The notes under the pieces were generated by a model that searched no databases, was not told where the DNA came from, and saw nothing but the letters and a program-made list of their open reading frames with translations. The translations under genes and the position numbers were made by a program. Shown in pieces: positions 43,878-51,628 of a stretch of DNA of 64,000 nucleotides (its first letter is position 1; the number at the start of each line of letters is the position of its first letter). Origin of the DNA: Candidatus Poribacteria bacterium (GTDB lineage: Bacteria > Poribacteria > WGA-4E > PCPOR2b); assembly GCA_022826645.1 (NCBI GenBank), contig JAJDUM010000100.1:62001-126000 (forward strand). The letters are read 5' to 3'.

Positions 43878-45005
43878 ATGAAAAACCCTCGCTTAATATT
43901 GGAAGAAGTATATCAAAATGCGCATGTAGAGCATAATATACTATCAGTGCTTTCACCAACAAAACGAGAATGGGTTAAAGTGGTCGTAGCGGGTGCAGAA
44001 TCACAAAAAGCAGTCCTTACTGTTCTTGTAACATCGTTGGTAAAAAAGATTGAGACACCTTCGCAAGATATTCGATATCATAAGGTGGAGTTACCTAACG
44101 GCTATTCTGGACGTTCATTCGATACTGAGTATGTTACCCCGTTTATTCGAAAGAAATTCTCAAGACTGGCGATGAGGGAAAGCGGTTGGCTCACACGTTC
44201 GCTAGAGCAAGTTCATGCTTTCACATTGGATTTTCCGGGGAAGATTCGGAACGCTTCTGTGAAGAACGCTTTTCTACAGATCTTGAATGATATTGAAGAA
44301 AACCAAGCAAGTCCAGAAGAGTATCTATTAGCTCTCTTTGAACTGCTGATTGATTACATGGAAAGTTATGTTGCTAATCCAGTATTGAGAGAAGGAAGGG
44401 ACTCTATCTTGATTGAAAATATCATTGAAATGTTAAAAGTCCACTTCTTTCATTCTTATGGGGTTTCGGGCGCATCACGACTTCCGGTCCTGGCTATTTA
44501 TTCTGCGTATGAGTTACTCATGCGTTATGATCGCTACATAGGTAAGGAACTCTGTCCGTTAAGAAGCCACACTACATCTGATACTAGATCCTCCGGCATC
44601 GGTGACATTGAAGTGCTAGATGAACAAGGGGACTTCTTTGAAGGGGTTGAGATTAAACATGGGATTCCCATTACGCCAATGCTGGTCCAAAATGCCTTTG
44701 ATAAGTTTATTACCACAGGAGTTTGCCGATACTATTTACTTACAACAGCAGAGCCAGAAGTGGAAGATGTGGCTGCTGTTAGAGAACTGATATACAGATT
44801 TCGCAGCGAACATAGGTGTGAAATTATTGTCAATGGTATTATTCCTTCGCTAAAATATTATCTGCGTCTACTGAATGATCCGGTGATGTTCTTGGATCGC
44901 TACGGAAACAATATGCAAGCTGACTTTAACGTTAGCACCGACATCAAGCGCATCCATTTGCAACGCTGGGATGAATTATTGGTTTCTGTCCCATACCGAG
45001 TATGA
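43878..45005 (+). CDS. Type II restriction endonuclease, PD-(D/E)xK fold
   Basis: 375 residues. SSGIGDIEVLDEQG followed by EGVEIKHG supplies Asp243, Glu258 and Lys260, a standard PD-(D/E)xK nuclease site. The N-terminal 200 residues are helical and probably read the target. No family name or recognition site can be given. It starts three bases after the methyltransferase stop and has a weak ribosome site, consistent with translational coupling that keeps nuclease behind methylase. Slightly more AT-rich than the genes around it. Confidence 0.82.
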   Translation: MKNPRLILEEVYQNAHVEHNILSVLSPTKREWVKVVVAGAESQKAVLTVLVTSLVKKIETPSQDIRYHKVELPNGYSGRSFDTEYVTPFIRKKFSRLAMRESGWLTRSLEQVHAFTLDFPGKIRNASVKNAFLQILNDIEENQASPEEYLLALFELLIDYMESYVANPVLREGRDSILIENIIEMLKVHFFHSYGVSGASRLPVLAIYSAYELLMRYDRYIGKELCPLRSHTTSDTRSSGIGDIEVLDEQGDFFEGVEIKHGIPITPMLVQNAFDKFITTGVCRYYLLTTAEPEVEDVAAVRELIYRFRSEHRCEIIVNGIIPSLKYYLRLLNDPVMFLDRYGNNMQADFNVSTDIKRIHLQRWDELLVSVPYRV

Positions 45006-45069
45006 TAACCGAAAGGTAGCTTGAACCACGACCCACATTGTTCCTACTCTTGAAGAGATTCAGACACAG

Positions 45070-46494
45070 TTGACGGCTTTCGATCTCTTTCGGTTGTTGG
45101 CTGACGAACCGCACAGTTTTTTCCTTGATAGCAGCACGGAATTCCTAAGTCCTGCAAAGCGAGGATTCCGCTATGCGGAGCTTGGGCGCTACTCGTTCAT
45201 CGGTTCGCAGCCCTTCCTGATTTTTCGCAGCAAAGGGACAAACCTTCAGCTTGATTGGAGAGACCGGGTTGAAAAACGATCGGGAAATCCGTTTGATGTG
45301 CTCCGGGAAATCCTGAATCGATTTCAGTCGTGTCCACTGCCCGACAGCCTGCCGTTTATTGGCGGGGTTGGATATTTGGGTTATCCGCTCCGCTGTTTCA
45401 TCGAAGAGCTGCCAACAACAGCACACGACGACCTCCAACTGCCCGATTGCTACTTTGCGTTTTACGATGCCATTGTTGCATTTGATCATTTCTCCAATCA
45501 GGTGTATCTGTGCCGATCCAATGTCAGCGAAAATTCTGATACTCGACATCGACAGTACCTCGAAAAACTCCGCTCAACTCTTCAATCTGAAAATTACGGC
45601 TCGCAGCGCTGTTGCGAAGAACTCAGCTCCTCCCTTCCACATTTCGTGAAATCGCCGATTCGATCTAATTTTTCAAAAGCGGATTACCTATCCACTGTGC
45701 AGCGCGCGAAGGCTTACATCGCATCGGGCGACATCTATCAGGTTAATCTGTCGCAGCGATTGTCAACCTCAAGTGATTTACCTCCCGCAGAATTGTACAC
45801 CCATCTGCGCCGGTTGAGCCCCGTTCCTTACGGTGCATACCTCCACTGCGGTGACTTCCACATTCTAAGTGCTTCCCCTGAACGATTTCTCCATTTTTCA
45901 CCAAGTTGCCGAACCGTCGAAACTCGTCCAATCAAAGGGACACGCCCACGCGGCTTGACGCCCGAGCTAGATCGTAAACTAGCGGTCGAGTTACTACATA
46001 GCGAAAAAGATCTCGCTGAGTTGCTAATGATTGTAGACCTTGAGCGAAATGATCTTGGCCGTGTCTGCGAGATCGCATCCATCTATGTGCCGGAACGCGT
46101 TGCGCTTGAAAGCTATTCCAACATACATCATCTTGTTGCAACTGTCAGGGGAACGCTCCGAGCGGACGCTGATCGTATCGATCTCTTGAAGTCGTGTTTT
46201 CCCGGTGGCTCAATCACCGGGGCACCAAAGATTCGGGCGATGGAACTGATTGATGAGCTTGAGCCGATGGATCGCGGCGTATATACCGGAGCAATCGGTT
46301 ACTTCGGGTTTGATGGGACGATGGATCTCAATATTGCAATTCGGACCTGTATCCTTAAGGACGGACGTGCCCACTTTCATGTGGGTGGCGGCATCGTCGC
46401 GGATTCAGAACCCGAAGCAGAATATCAGGAAACGCTGGATAAGGCGAGCAGCTGGATGGCTGTTCTGGAAGACAAAGCGAAACACGATGTATAA
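45070..46494 (+). CDS. pabB: Aminodeoxychorismate synthase component I
   Basis: 474 residues, chorismate-using enzyme of folate synthesis. RPIKGTRPRG (287-296, catalytic Lys289) is the PabB signature that separates it from anthranilate synthase TrpE; LLMIVDLERNDLGRVC, PGGSITGAPKIRAMELIDELEP and GYFGFDGTMDLNIAIRT follow. The first codon is uncertain: TTG 45070 is the only ordinary start, yet the frame stays open back to 45025 with plausible coding (PTLEEIQTQ), so an ATT or other rare start is possible. No pabA or pabC adjacent. Confidence 0.92.
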   Translation: MTAFDLFRLLADEPHSFFLDSSTEFLSPAKRGFRYAELGRYSFIGSQPFLIFRSKGTNLQLDWRDRVEKRSGNPFDVLREILNRFQSCPLPDSLPFIGGVGYLGYPLRCFIEELPTTAHDDLQLPDCYFAFYDAIVAFDHFSNQVYLCRSNVSENSDTRHRQYLEKLRSTLQSENYGSQRCCEELSSSLPHFVKSPIRSNFSKADYLSTVQRAKAYIASGDIYQVNLSQRLSTSSDLPPAELYTHLRRLSPVPYGAYLHCGDFHILSASPERFLHFSPSCRTVETRPIKGTRPRGLTPELDRKLAVELLHSEKDLAELLMIVDLERNDLGRVCEIASIYVPERVALESYSNIHHLVATVRGTLRADADRIDLLKSCFPGGSITGAPKIRAMELIDELEPMDRGVYTGAIGYFGFDGTMDLNIAIRTCILKDGRAHFHVGGGIVADSEPEAEYQETLDKASSWMAVLEDKAKHDV

Positions 46495-46568
46495 ACCGTG
46501 AAATCTGTTGGATTGTGTTTGACTGTTAAATTTGCGATCATGGGCTATCTGCTCATAAGGAGAACATC

Positions 46569-47618
46569 ATGAGCCAAACAAGAAAAGTTGTTGTGATGGA
46601 TAGTAACGGAAAAATCTGGACGGAGGAACAACCCACCCCTGAACTCGAGCCGGGACAGTTGCTAGTTGAGGTCGGAGCGTCTATGGTAAGCCCCGGTTCT
46701 GGACTCGGTGGAGTCAAGAGCAGGCGCGCGAATCCTCAGCCGAATCCAACCAAGCGTCCCTTCGGTTATACTAATGCCGGTGTTGTCATTGACACGAAGG
46801 GGGATTGCGACGAGTTCTCGGTCGGTGATCGCGTGTCGGGGATGGGCGGCGGATATGCACTACACGCGACACACGCCTGTATACCGCACAATCTGTGTGC
46901 AAAGATCCCTGAAAATGTGAGTGATGCGGAAGCGGCGTCCAACCACCTTGCGGCTACCGCTTTACATGCAGTGCAGCGCGGACGAATCGCAATTGGTGAA
47001 AACGTCGTCGTGGCAGGACTGGGTTTGGTGGGGCAGCTTTCCTGCCAAATCGCACAGATTGCCGGCGCATATGTTATGGGGATGGATCGTTTTCCGCGGC
47101 GGGTTGAGATGGCACGGGAGGCTGGTGTAGATCTGCCAATCCAGTTGACCGATACGGACCCGGTACCGATCGCAGAAGAATTCACGGGTGGATACGGGAT
47201 GGATTGCGGGATTATCGCATTCGGCGGTGATGGCACAGAGGCGTTTCGGCAAATTCGCGGTATGCTCAAGACAGCACCGGACACGCATAAGATGGGACGT
47301 ATCGTTATTGTCGGCGGCGCAACTATTACGCACGGTTATGCTGCCGGCCTTGGAAATGTGGATGTAATCAGCGCAGCCCGAACGGGACCCGGCTATCATG
47401 ACGAAGCCTATGAACATGGCGCAGATTATCCACCGGTTTTCGTCCATTGGCCCACCCAACGAAATCTGGAATTGGTACTGCGGTTCATGTCTGAAGGCAA
47501 GTTGAAGGTGAAGCCGCTGATTACCGACACGGTTCCGATTGATCAAGCGGCCGACGCGTGTGAGAAACTCATCCAAACCCCTGATGAGGCGTTGGGGGTT
47601 GTCTTCTCGATGCGCTAA
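46569..47618 (+). CDS. Medium-chain (zinc-type) dehydrogenase family protein
   Basis: 349 residues. GROES-like N-domain with FGYTNAGVVIDTKG and VGDRVSGMG, then a Rossmann domain with VVVAGLGLVGQLSCQIAQ. The classical catalytic-zinc Cys/His set near residue 40 is replaced by MVSPGSGLGG, so it is like the sorbitol/bacteriochlorophyllide-dehydrogenase-type relatives without obvious zinc site. The substrate is unknown. AAGGAG six bases before the ATG. Confidence 0.87.
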   Translation: MSQTRKVVVMDSNGKIWTEEQPTPELEPGQLLVEVGASMVSPGSGLGGVKSRRANPQPNPTKRPFGYTNAGVVIDTKGDCDEFSVGDRVSGMGGGYALHATHACIPHNLCAKIPENVSDAEAASNHLAATALHAVQRGRIAIGENVVVAGLGLVGQLSCQIAQIAGAYVMGMDRFPRRVEMAREAGVDLPIQLTDTDPVPIAEEFTGGYGMDCGIIAFGGDGTEAFRQIRGMLKTAPDTHKMGRIVIVGGATITHGYAAGLGNVDVISAARTGPGYHDEAYEHGADYPPVFVHWPTQRNLELVLRFMSEGKLKVKPLITDTVPIDQAADACEKLIQTPDEALGVVFSMR

Positions 47619-47636
47619 CCTACAGCCAGAAATGGA

Positions 47637-47665
47637 TTGACAATTGAAATATGGTACACTATACT
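47637..47665 (+). promoter_or_regulatory. Near-consensus promoter for the UbiA gene
   Basis: TTGACA (47637-47642), 17-base spacer, TATACT (47660-47665). It begins 18 bases after the previous gene's stop codon. Confidence 0.75.
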
Positions 47666-47736
47666 GACGGCGCCATATCTTACTGTTGAAAAAGGGGTGA
47701 GGCACGATTTTCCGAAAAATTAAAATTATCCTGGAC

Positions 47737-48558
47737 ATGATCAAGTTTGAGCACACAGTCTTCATGCTGCCTTTTGCAATCATGAGTGCATTCATCGCTT
47801 CAGACGGCTTTCCAAAGCTGAACAAACTTGGCTGGATACTCGTTGCCATGGTTGGGGCACGAAGTTGTGCCATGGCGTTTAACCGCCTTGCTGATGCTGA
47901 AATAGACAAAGCGAACCCACGAACATCAATGCGAGCCATCCCCGCCGGATTGATCGCAAAGGGGGCGGTATGGGCGTTTACACTTGTTTCAGCTGCGCTG
48001 CTTGTGTTTGCTGCATATAATCTCAATCAACTTGCCTTTGCACTTTCACCTGTCGCGCTCGTGGTGATTATGGGCTACTCCTACACCAAACGCTTTACCT
48101 CCCTCTCCCACATTTGGCTCGGAATTTCCCTCTCAATTGCGCCGATAGGTGCGTGGATCGCCATCAAAGGTCAGTTCGATTGGACGCCTATGCTGCTTGG
48201 ATTAGCGGTGCTGCTTTGGACGTCGGGATTTGATATTATCTATGCTTGTCAAGATTTTGATTTTGATCGCAAACAACGACTGCACTCAATTCCTGCAAAA
48301 TTCGGGATCAAACCGGCATTGTGGATTTCATCGGTGCTGCATGTGATCATGATTGCGATCTTGCTCGGTGTTACATTGTTGACAGACCTTGGGGTTGTTT
48401 ATCTGGCAGGTGTCGGAATTGTTATCATTATCTTGAGCTATGAACATGCTATCGTTAAGCCGCACGACCTGTCACGGGTAAATCTCGCTTTTTTTACATT
48501 GAACGGTATGGTGAGTTTGGTGCTGATGGCGTTATCTGTTGTAGATATGGTATGGTAG
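47737..48558 (+). CDS. UbiA-family prenyltransferase (4-hydroxybenzoate/menaquinone MqnP type)
   Basis: 273 residues, about eight membrane segments. NRLADAEIDKANPRT and DFDFDRKQ are the two Asp-rich motifs that hold the prenyl diphosphate through magnesium. IKFEHTVFMLPFA at the N-terminus is typical. It attaches an isoprenoid tail to an aromatic quinone precursor. ATG 47737 has no ribosome site, whereas an in-frame ATT at 47707 follows GGGGTGAGGCACG and would restore the usual longer N-terminus (IFRKIKIILD); initiation there is possible. Confidence 0.9.
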   Translation: MIKFEHTVFMLPFAIMSAFIASDGFPKLNKLGWILVAMVGARSCAMAFNRLADAEIDKANPRTSMRAIPAGLIAKGAVWAFTLVSAALLVFAAYNLNQLAFALSPVALVVIMGYSYTKRFTSLSHIWLGISLSIAPIGAWIAIKGQFDWTPMLLGLAVLLWTSGFDIIYACQDFDFDRKQRLHSIPAKFGIKPALWISSVLHVIMIAILLGVTLLTDLGVVYLAGVGIVIIILSYEHAIVKPHDLSRVNLAFFTLNGMVSLVLMALSVVDMVW

Positions 48559-48646
48559 CATGATACAAACGATTGCGCTGGCTGCCATTCAGGCGGGGCG
48601 TAGTCTATCATTCCAATCTGTAATCTTCGTAGAGAGAGGAAAACTT

Positions 48647-49576
48647 ATGGACATCAGTTTTAGCACGGGTGTTGGTGGAGGTGCATGGAGTCTCGAGGAA
48701 TGTGCCAAATGGGCAAAAGTAAACGATTTCGACGCAATTCGTCCGAATGCTACTGGAACGTTTGACCCTGAGCAGGTCCTGCGGGCGGGCGGTGATGAAA
48801 TCAATGAGACTTTGCGATCCCACGATATTTATCTTGCTGCGCTAAGTGCTCACAACAATTTGTTGGACGACGATCCCGAAGCGCGTGAAGCTGCCCGTGA
48901 AAATCTCAAACAAGCTATTGAAGCGACAAGCATCCTCGGCGCGCCAGTCCTCGTGACCTACGCAGGCAGCCCTGTCAGTTGGCACTTTTACGGACAATTT
49001 TCCTCAAACCCAGGAAATCCGGGCGATAGGTCCGTTGAACTCGTAGACAGGTTCAAGGAGATGTGGACACCGGTTATCCGCTTCGCTGAGGAAAAGGGAG
49101 TGACAATCGCGCTTGACTGTGCGGTGCGAATGGGCAATATCGCCTGTAATCCGGAGATGTGGGAACGCATCCTTGACGCAATTCCTTCTGATAACCTCGG
49201 GTTATCTTGTGATCCCTCTCACTGGCTCTGGATGGGGATTTTGCCGGCGGAGGACGCTATCCGCATGTTCTCCGGCAAGTGGTACTATGCCGATGTGAAA
49301 GATTGTGAAGTCAGTCCACAGATGCGTTTTCGTCAAGGAATTATCGGGAATTGGTGGTGGCAGTATCGGGTTCCCGGACGCGGACAGTTGAATTGGGGAA
49401 CAATCATCGGTGCACTGCTTGAATCGGGATATGATTATATCCTCTGTGTTGAAAATGAGGATCGGGGGATGCCGGGACTTGCCGGATTTGCATTGGGTGG
49501 ACGGCATCTGCGACAATTTCTACCTCAGCACGGGGAACCCTATAACCCAGCAACTCTCTGGAAGGTCAAGAACTAA
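48647..49576 (+). CDS. Sugar phosphate isomerase/epimerase (xylose-isomerase-like TIM barrel)
   Basis: 309 residues of the AP endonuclease 2/xylose isomerase-like barrel: LSAHNNLLDDD, VTIALDCAVRMGN, GLSCDPSHWLWMG, YYADVKDCEV and CVENED, with the metal-binding Asp/His/Glu residues of this fold. The sugar is unknown. The start is the ATG 48647 after GAGAGGAAAACTT; an earlier ATG at 48560 almost touches the UbiA stop and looks non-coding. Confidence 0.87.
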   Translation: MDISFSTGVGGGAWSLEECAKWAKVNDFDAIRPNATGTFDPEQVLRAGGDEINETLRSHDIYLAALSAHNNLLDDDPEAREAARENLKQAIEATSILGAPVLVTYAGSPVSWHFYGQFSSNPGNPGDRSVELVDRFKEMWTPVIRFAEEKGVTIALDCAVRMGNIACNPEMWERILDAIPSDNLGLSCDPSHWLWMGILPAEDAIRMFSGKWYYADVKDCEVSPQMRFRQGIIGNWWWQYRVPGRGQLNWGTIIGALLESGYDYILCVENEDRGMPGLAGFALGGRHLRQFLPQHGEPYNPATLWKVKN

Positions 49577-49651
49577 AATTGTAACCGAGAAGTGGCTGCT
49601 AACTCCTTACGGGTAACTTCGGATCATGGTCGATACCCTTTCAGGTTGGTC

Positions 49652-49681
49652 TTGCAATCGCTCCGTAAAATATGCTATTAT
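49652..49681 (+). promoter_or_regulatory. Probable promoter for the yggS operon
   Basis: TTGCAA (49652-49657), 18-base spacer, TATTAT (49676-49681), 50 bases before yggS. Confidence 0.55.
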
Positions 49682-49730
49682 TTAGCCGTTTCACACATCT
49701 CTGTTAATTCGTTCTTGCAGGAGGAAGACA

Positions 49731-50429
49731 ATGGCTTCTATTCACGAAAATCTTTCACAGATTCAAGATCGGATTGCTGCAGCTACCGCGCGCGTTGGAC
49801 GCGACCCAAGTTCGATAGATCTCGTTGCCGTATCTAAAACCAAGCCTGTCAGTCTAATTGTCGAAGCAATTAACGCTGGAATTACAGACATTGGTGAGAA
49901 TCGCGTCCAAGAGGCACAGAGTAAGCACCCCCAAATTGACCATCCTGTAAAGTGGCATTTGGTCGGTCATCTGCAGCGGAACAAAGTGAAACAAGCTTTA
50001 CAGATTTTTGATCTCATCCACTCTGTGGATAGTCCTCGTCTCCTCGCTGAAATAGATCGGCGATCTGCTGAGTTGAATCGTACGACCGAGGTCCTGATTC
50101 AGATCAATACCTCCGCCGAACCCAGCAAATACGGTCTGGAACCTGATCAGACGTTAGACTTCATCGAAAGTGCACACCCTTATTCCCATGTTCGGATCAA
50201 AGGATTGATGACAATCGGTGCTTTTCTGCCAGATCCCGAAGCGGTACGTCCAATGTTCGTATTGCTGCGCCAACTCCAGGAGAAGGTTAGCACCCAGCAG
50301 TTTCCAAACGTTGAGATGGACAGCCTGTCAATGGGAATGACTAACGATTTTGAGGTTGCCATTGAGGAGGGTGCAAATCTCATCAGGGTTGGGACCGCGA
50401 TTTTTGGAGAACGAGAACAAGACGTTTGA
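49731..50429 (+). CDS. yggS: PLP homeostasis protein, YggS/PROSC family
   Basis: 232 residues. Lys36 in LVAVSKTKPV binds PLP; GENRVQEAQSK, WHLVGHLQRNK, INTSAEPSKYG and LSMGMTNDFEVAIEEGA are the family blocks. It binds and balances pyridoxal phosphate and has no known enzyme activity. Ribosome site AGGAGG six bases before the ATG. First of the yggS-proC-yggT group. Confidence 0.95.
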   Translation: MASIHENLSQIQDRIAAATARVGRDPSSIDLVAVSKTKPVSLIVEAINAGITDIGENRVQEAQSKHPQIDHPVKWHLVGHLQRNKVKQALQIFDLIHSVDSPRLLAEIDRRSAELNRTTEVLIQINTSAEPSKYGLEPDQTLDFIESAHPYSHVRIKGLMTIGAFLPDPEAVRPMFVLLRQLQEKVSTQQFPNVEMDSLSMGMTNDFEVAIEEGANLIRVGTAIFGEREQDV

Positions 50430-50450
50430 CGCAGATAGGAGCGTAGCACT

Positions 50451-51266
50451 TTGGATACTAAACTTCGAATCGGTTTTGTCGGTGTTGGCAACATGGGAGG
50501 GGCAATTGTCAAAGGCGTTGTGCGTGATTTGCTACCGCCTGAGCAGGTTTGGATAACAGATGCCTATCGGCCCCTCGTTGACCAACTGTGCGAGGAGTTA
50601 GGTGTCAACAATGCGGAAAATATATCCCAGTTAGTAGAGAATGTGGATTGTGTGCTATATGCAGCCAAGCCGAATAACGTTCCAGATGTCTTCCCAGAGA
50701 TTGCGGCCACCCTTCAACCTTCTGCCCAGTGGATTATCTCCATTGCGGCAGGTGTCTCAACACCCCAACTAGAATCCTACTTCACCTCTCCGCTACCGCC
50801 AATCGTCCGTGTAATGCCAAATATCGCTGCCTCTGTGGGGGAAGCGATCTCCGCAATCGCAGCGGGAAGTGCCGCCACAACTAAACACCTCGCTATAGCG
50901 GAAGAAATTTTCAACGCTGCGGGTAAATCGCTAGTCATGGAGGAGAGGCATTTAAATGCTGTCACCGGTTTAAGCGGCAGCGGTCCCGCTTTCGTGTTCC
51001 TATTTGTTGAAGCCTTCGCTGATGCAGGGGTACAGGTGGGATTGACGCGTCCCGATGCATATCAACTTGCCCTACAAACCGTGCTCGGAGCATGTAGAAT
51101 GCTTGAGGAAACGGACGAACATCCGGCAGTGCTAAAAAATCGAGTGACAACGCCAGGTGGGACAACAGCGGCAGGATTATATGCACTGGAGAATGGGCGC
51201 CTGCGGGCAATTATCGCTGATGCTGTGAGTGCCGCTACAAAGCGGTCCGAAGAGCTTGCAAATTGA
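50451..51266 (+). CDS. proC: Pyrroline-5-carboxylate reductase
   Basis: 271 residues; last step of proline synthesis with NAD(P)H. IGFVGVGNMGGAIVKG is the cofactor motif; VRVMPNIAASVGE, VTGLSGSGPAFVFLFVEAFADAG and the C-terminal LKNRVTTPGGTTAAGL are diagnostic. The start is a TTG at 50451 nine bases after AGGAG. The gene follows yggS by 21 bases. Confidence 0.95.
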   Translation: MDTKLRIGFVGVGNMGGAIVKGVVRDLLPPEQVWITDAYRPLVDQLCEELGVNNAENISQLVENVDCVLYAAKPNNVPDVFPEIAATLQPSAQWIISIAAGVSTPQLESYFTSPLPPIVRVMPNIAASVGEAISAIAAGSAATTKHLAIAEEIFNAAGKSLVMEERHLNAVTGLSGSGPAFVFLFVEAFADAGVQVGLTRPDAYQLALQTVLGACRMLEETDEHPAVLKNRVTTPGGTTAAGLYALENGRLRAIIADAVSAATKRSEELAN

Positions 51267-51290
51267 GTGAGATTGGAAGGAATCTCGACC

Positions 51291-51563
51291 ATGGAAGTGT
51301 TAATACCTCTCTTTATTGAACTGCTTGGGATTTATTCAATCATTGTCTTTGCTAATGTTATATTATCTTGGGTTGTGAACTTATCTGGTAATACGACAGT
51401 AAGACAAATTTATTGGCTGACAAACCGATTTGTTGATCCAGCGCTAGATCCAATTCGCCGTGTCCTACGCCCCATGACAGGGGGCTTGGGGATTGACATC
51501 TCACCCCTTATTTTACTAATCTTTTTAAGAATATTACAGAGTATGTTGGGGCAAGTCTTTTAA
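51291..51563 (+). CDS. yggT: YggT family membrane protein
   Basis: 90 residues with two hydrophobic segments (about 5-25 and 65-85) around the conserved LTNRFVDPALDPIRRVLRP and GGLGIDISPLILLI. Membrane protein linked to osmotic or cell-envelope functions in other bacteria. ATG 51291 has GGAAGG eight bases upstream. Confidence 0.9.
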   Translation: MEVLIPLFIELLGIYSIIVFANVILSWVVNLSGNTTVRQIYWLTNRFVDPALDPIRRVLRPMTGGLGIDISPLILLIFLRILQSMLGQVF

Positions 51564-51628
51564 GCGTTCATCTGTTCAAAAGTTCTTAATTCTTGTAACT
51601 ATTCGATGCGTCCTAACGGTGGTTGAAA

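Noticed and set aside
46962-48026. 354-codon open frame on the minus strand
   Set aside because: Antisense to the dehydrogenase and UbiA genes, both of which have clear family motifs; its product has no recognisable features.
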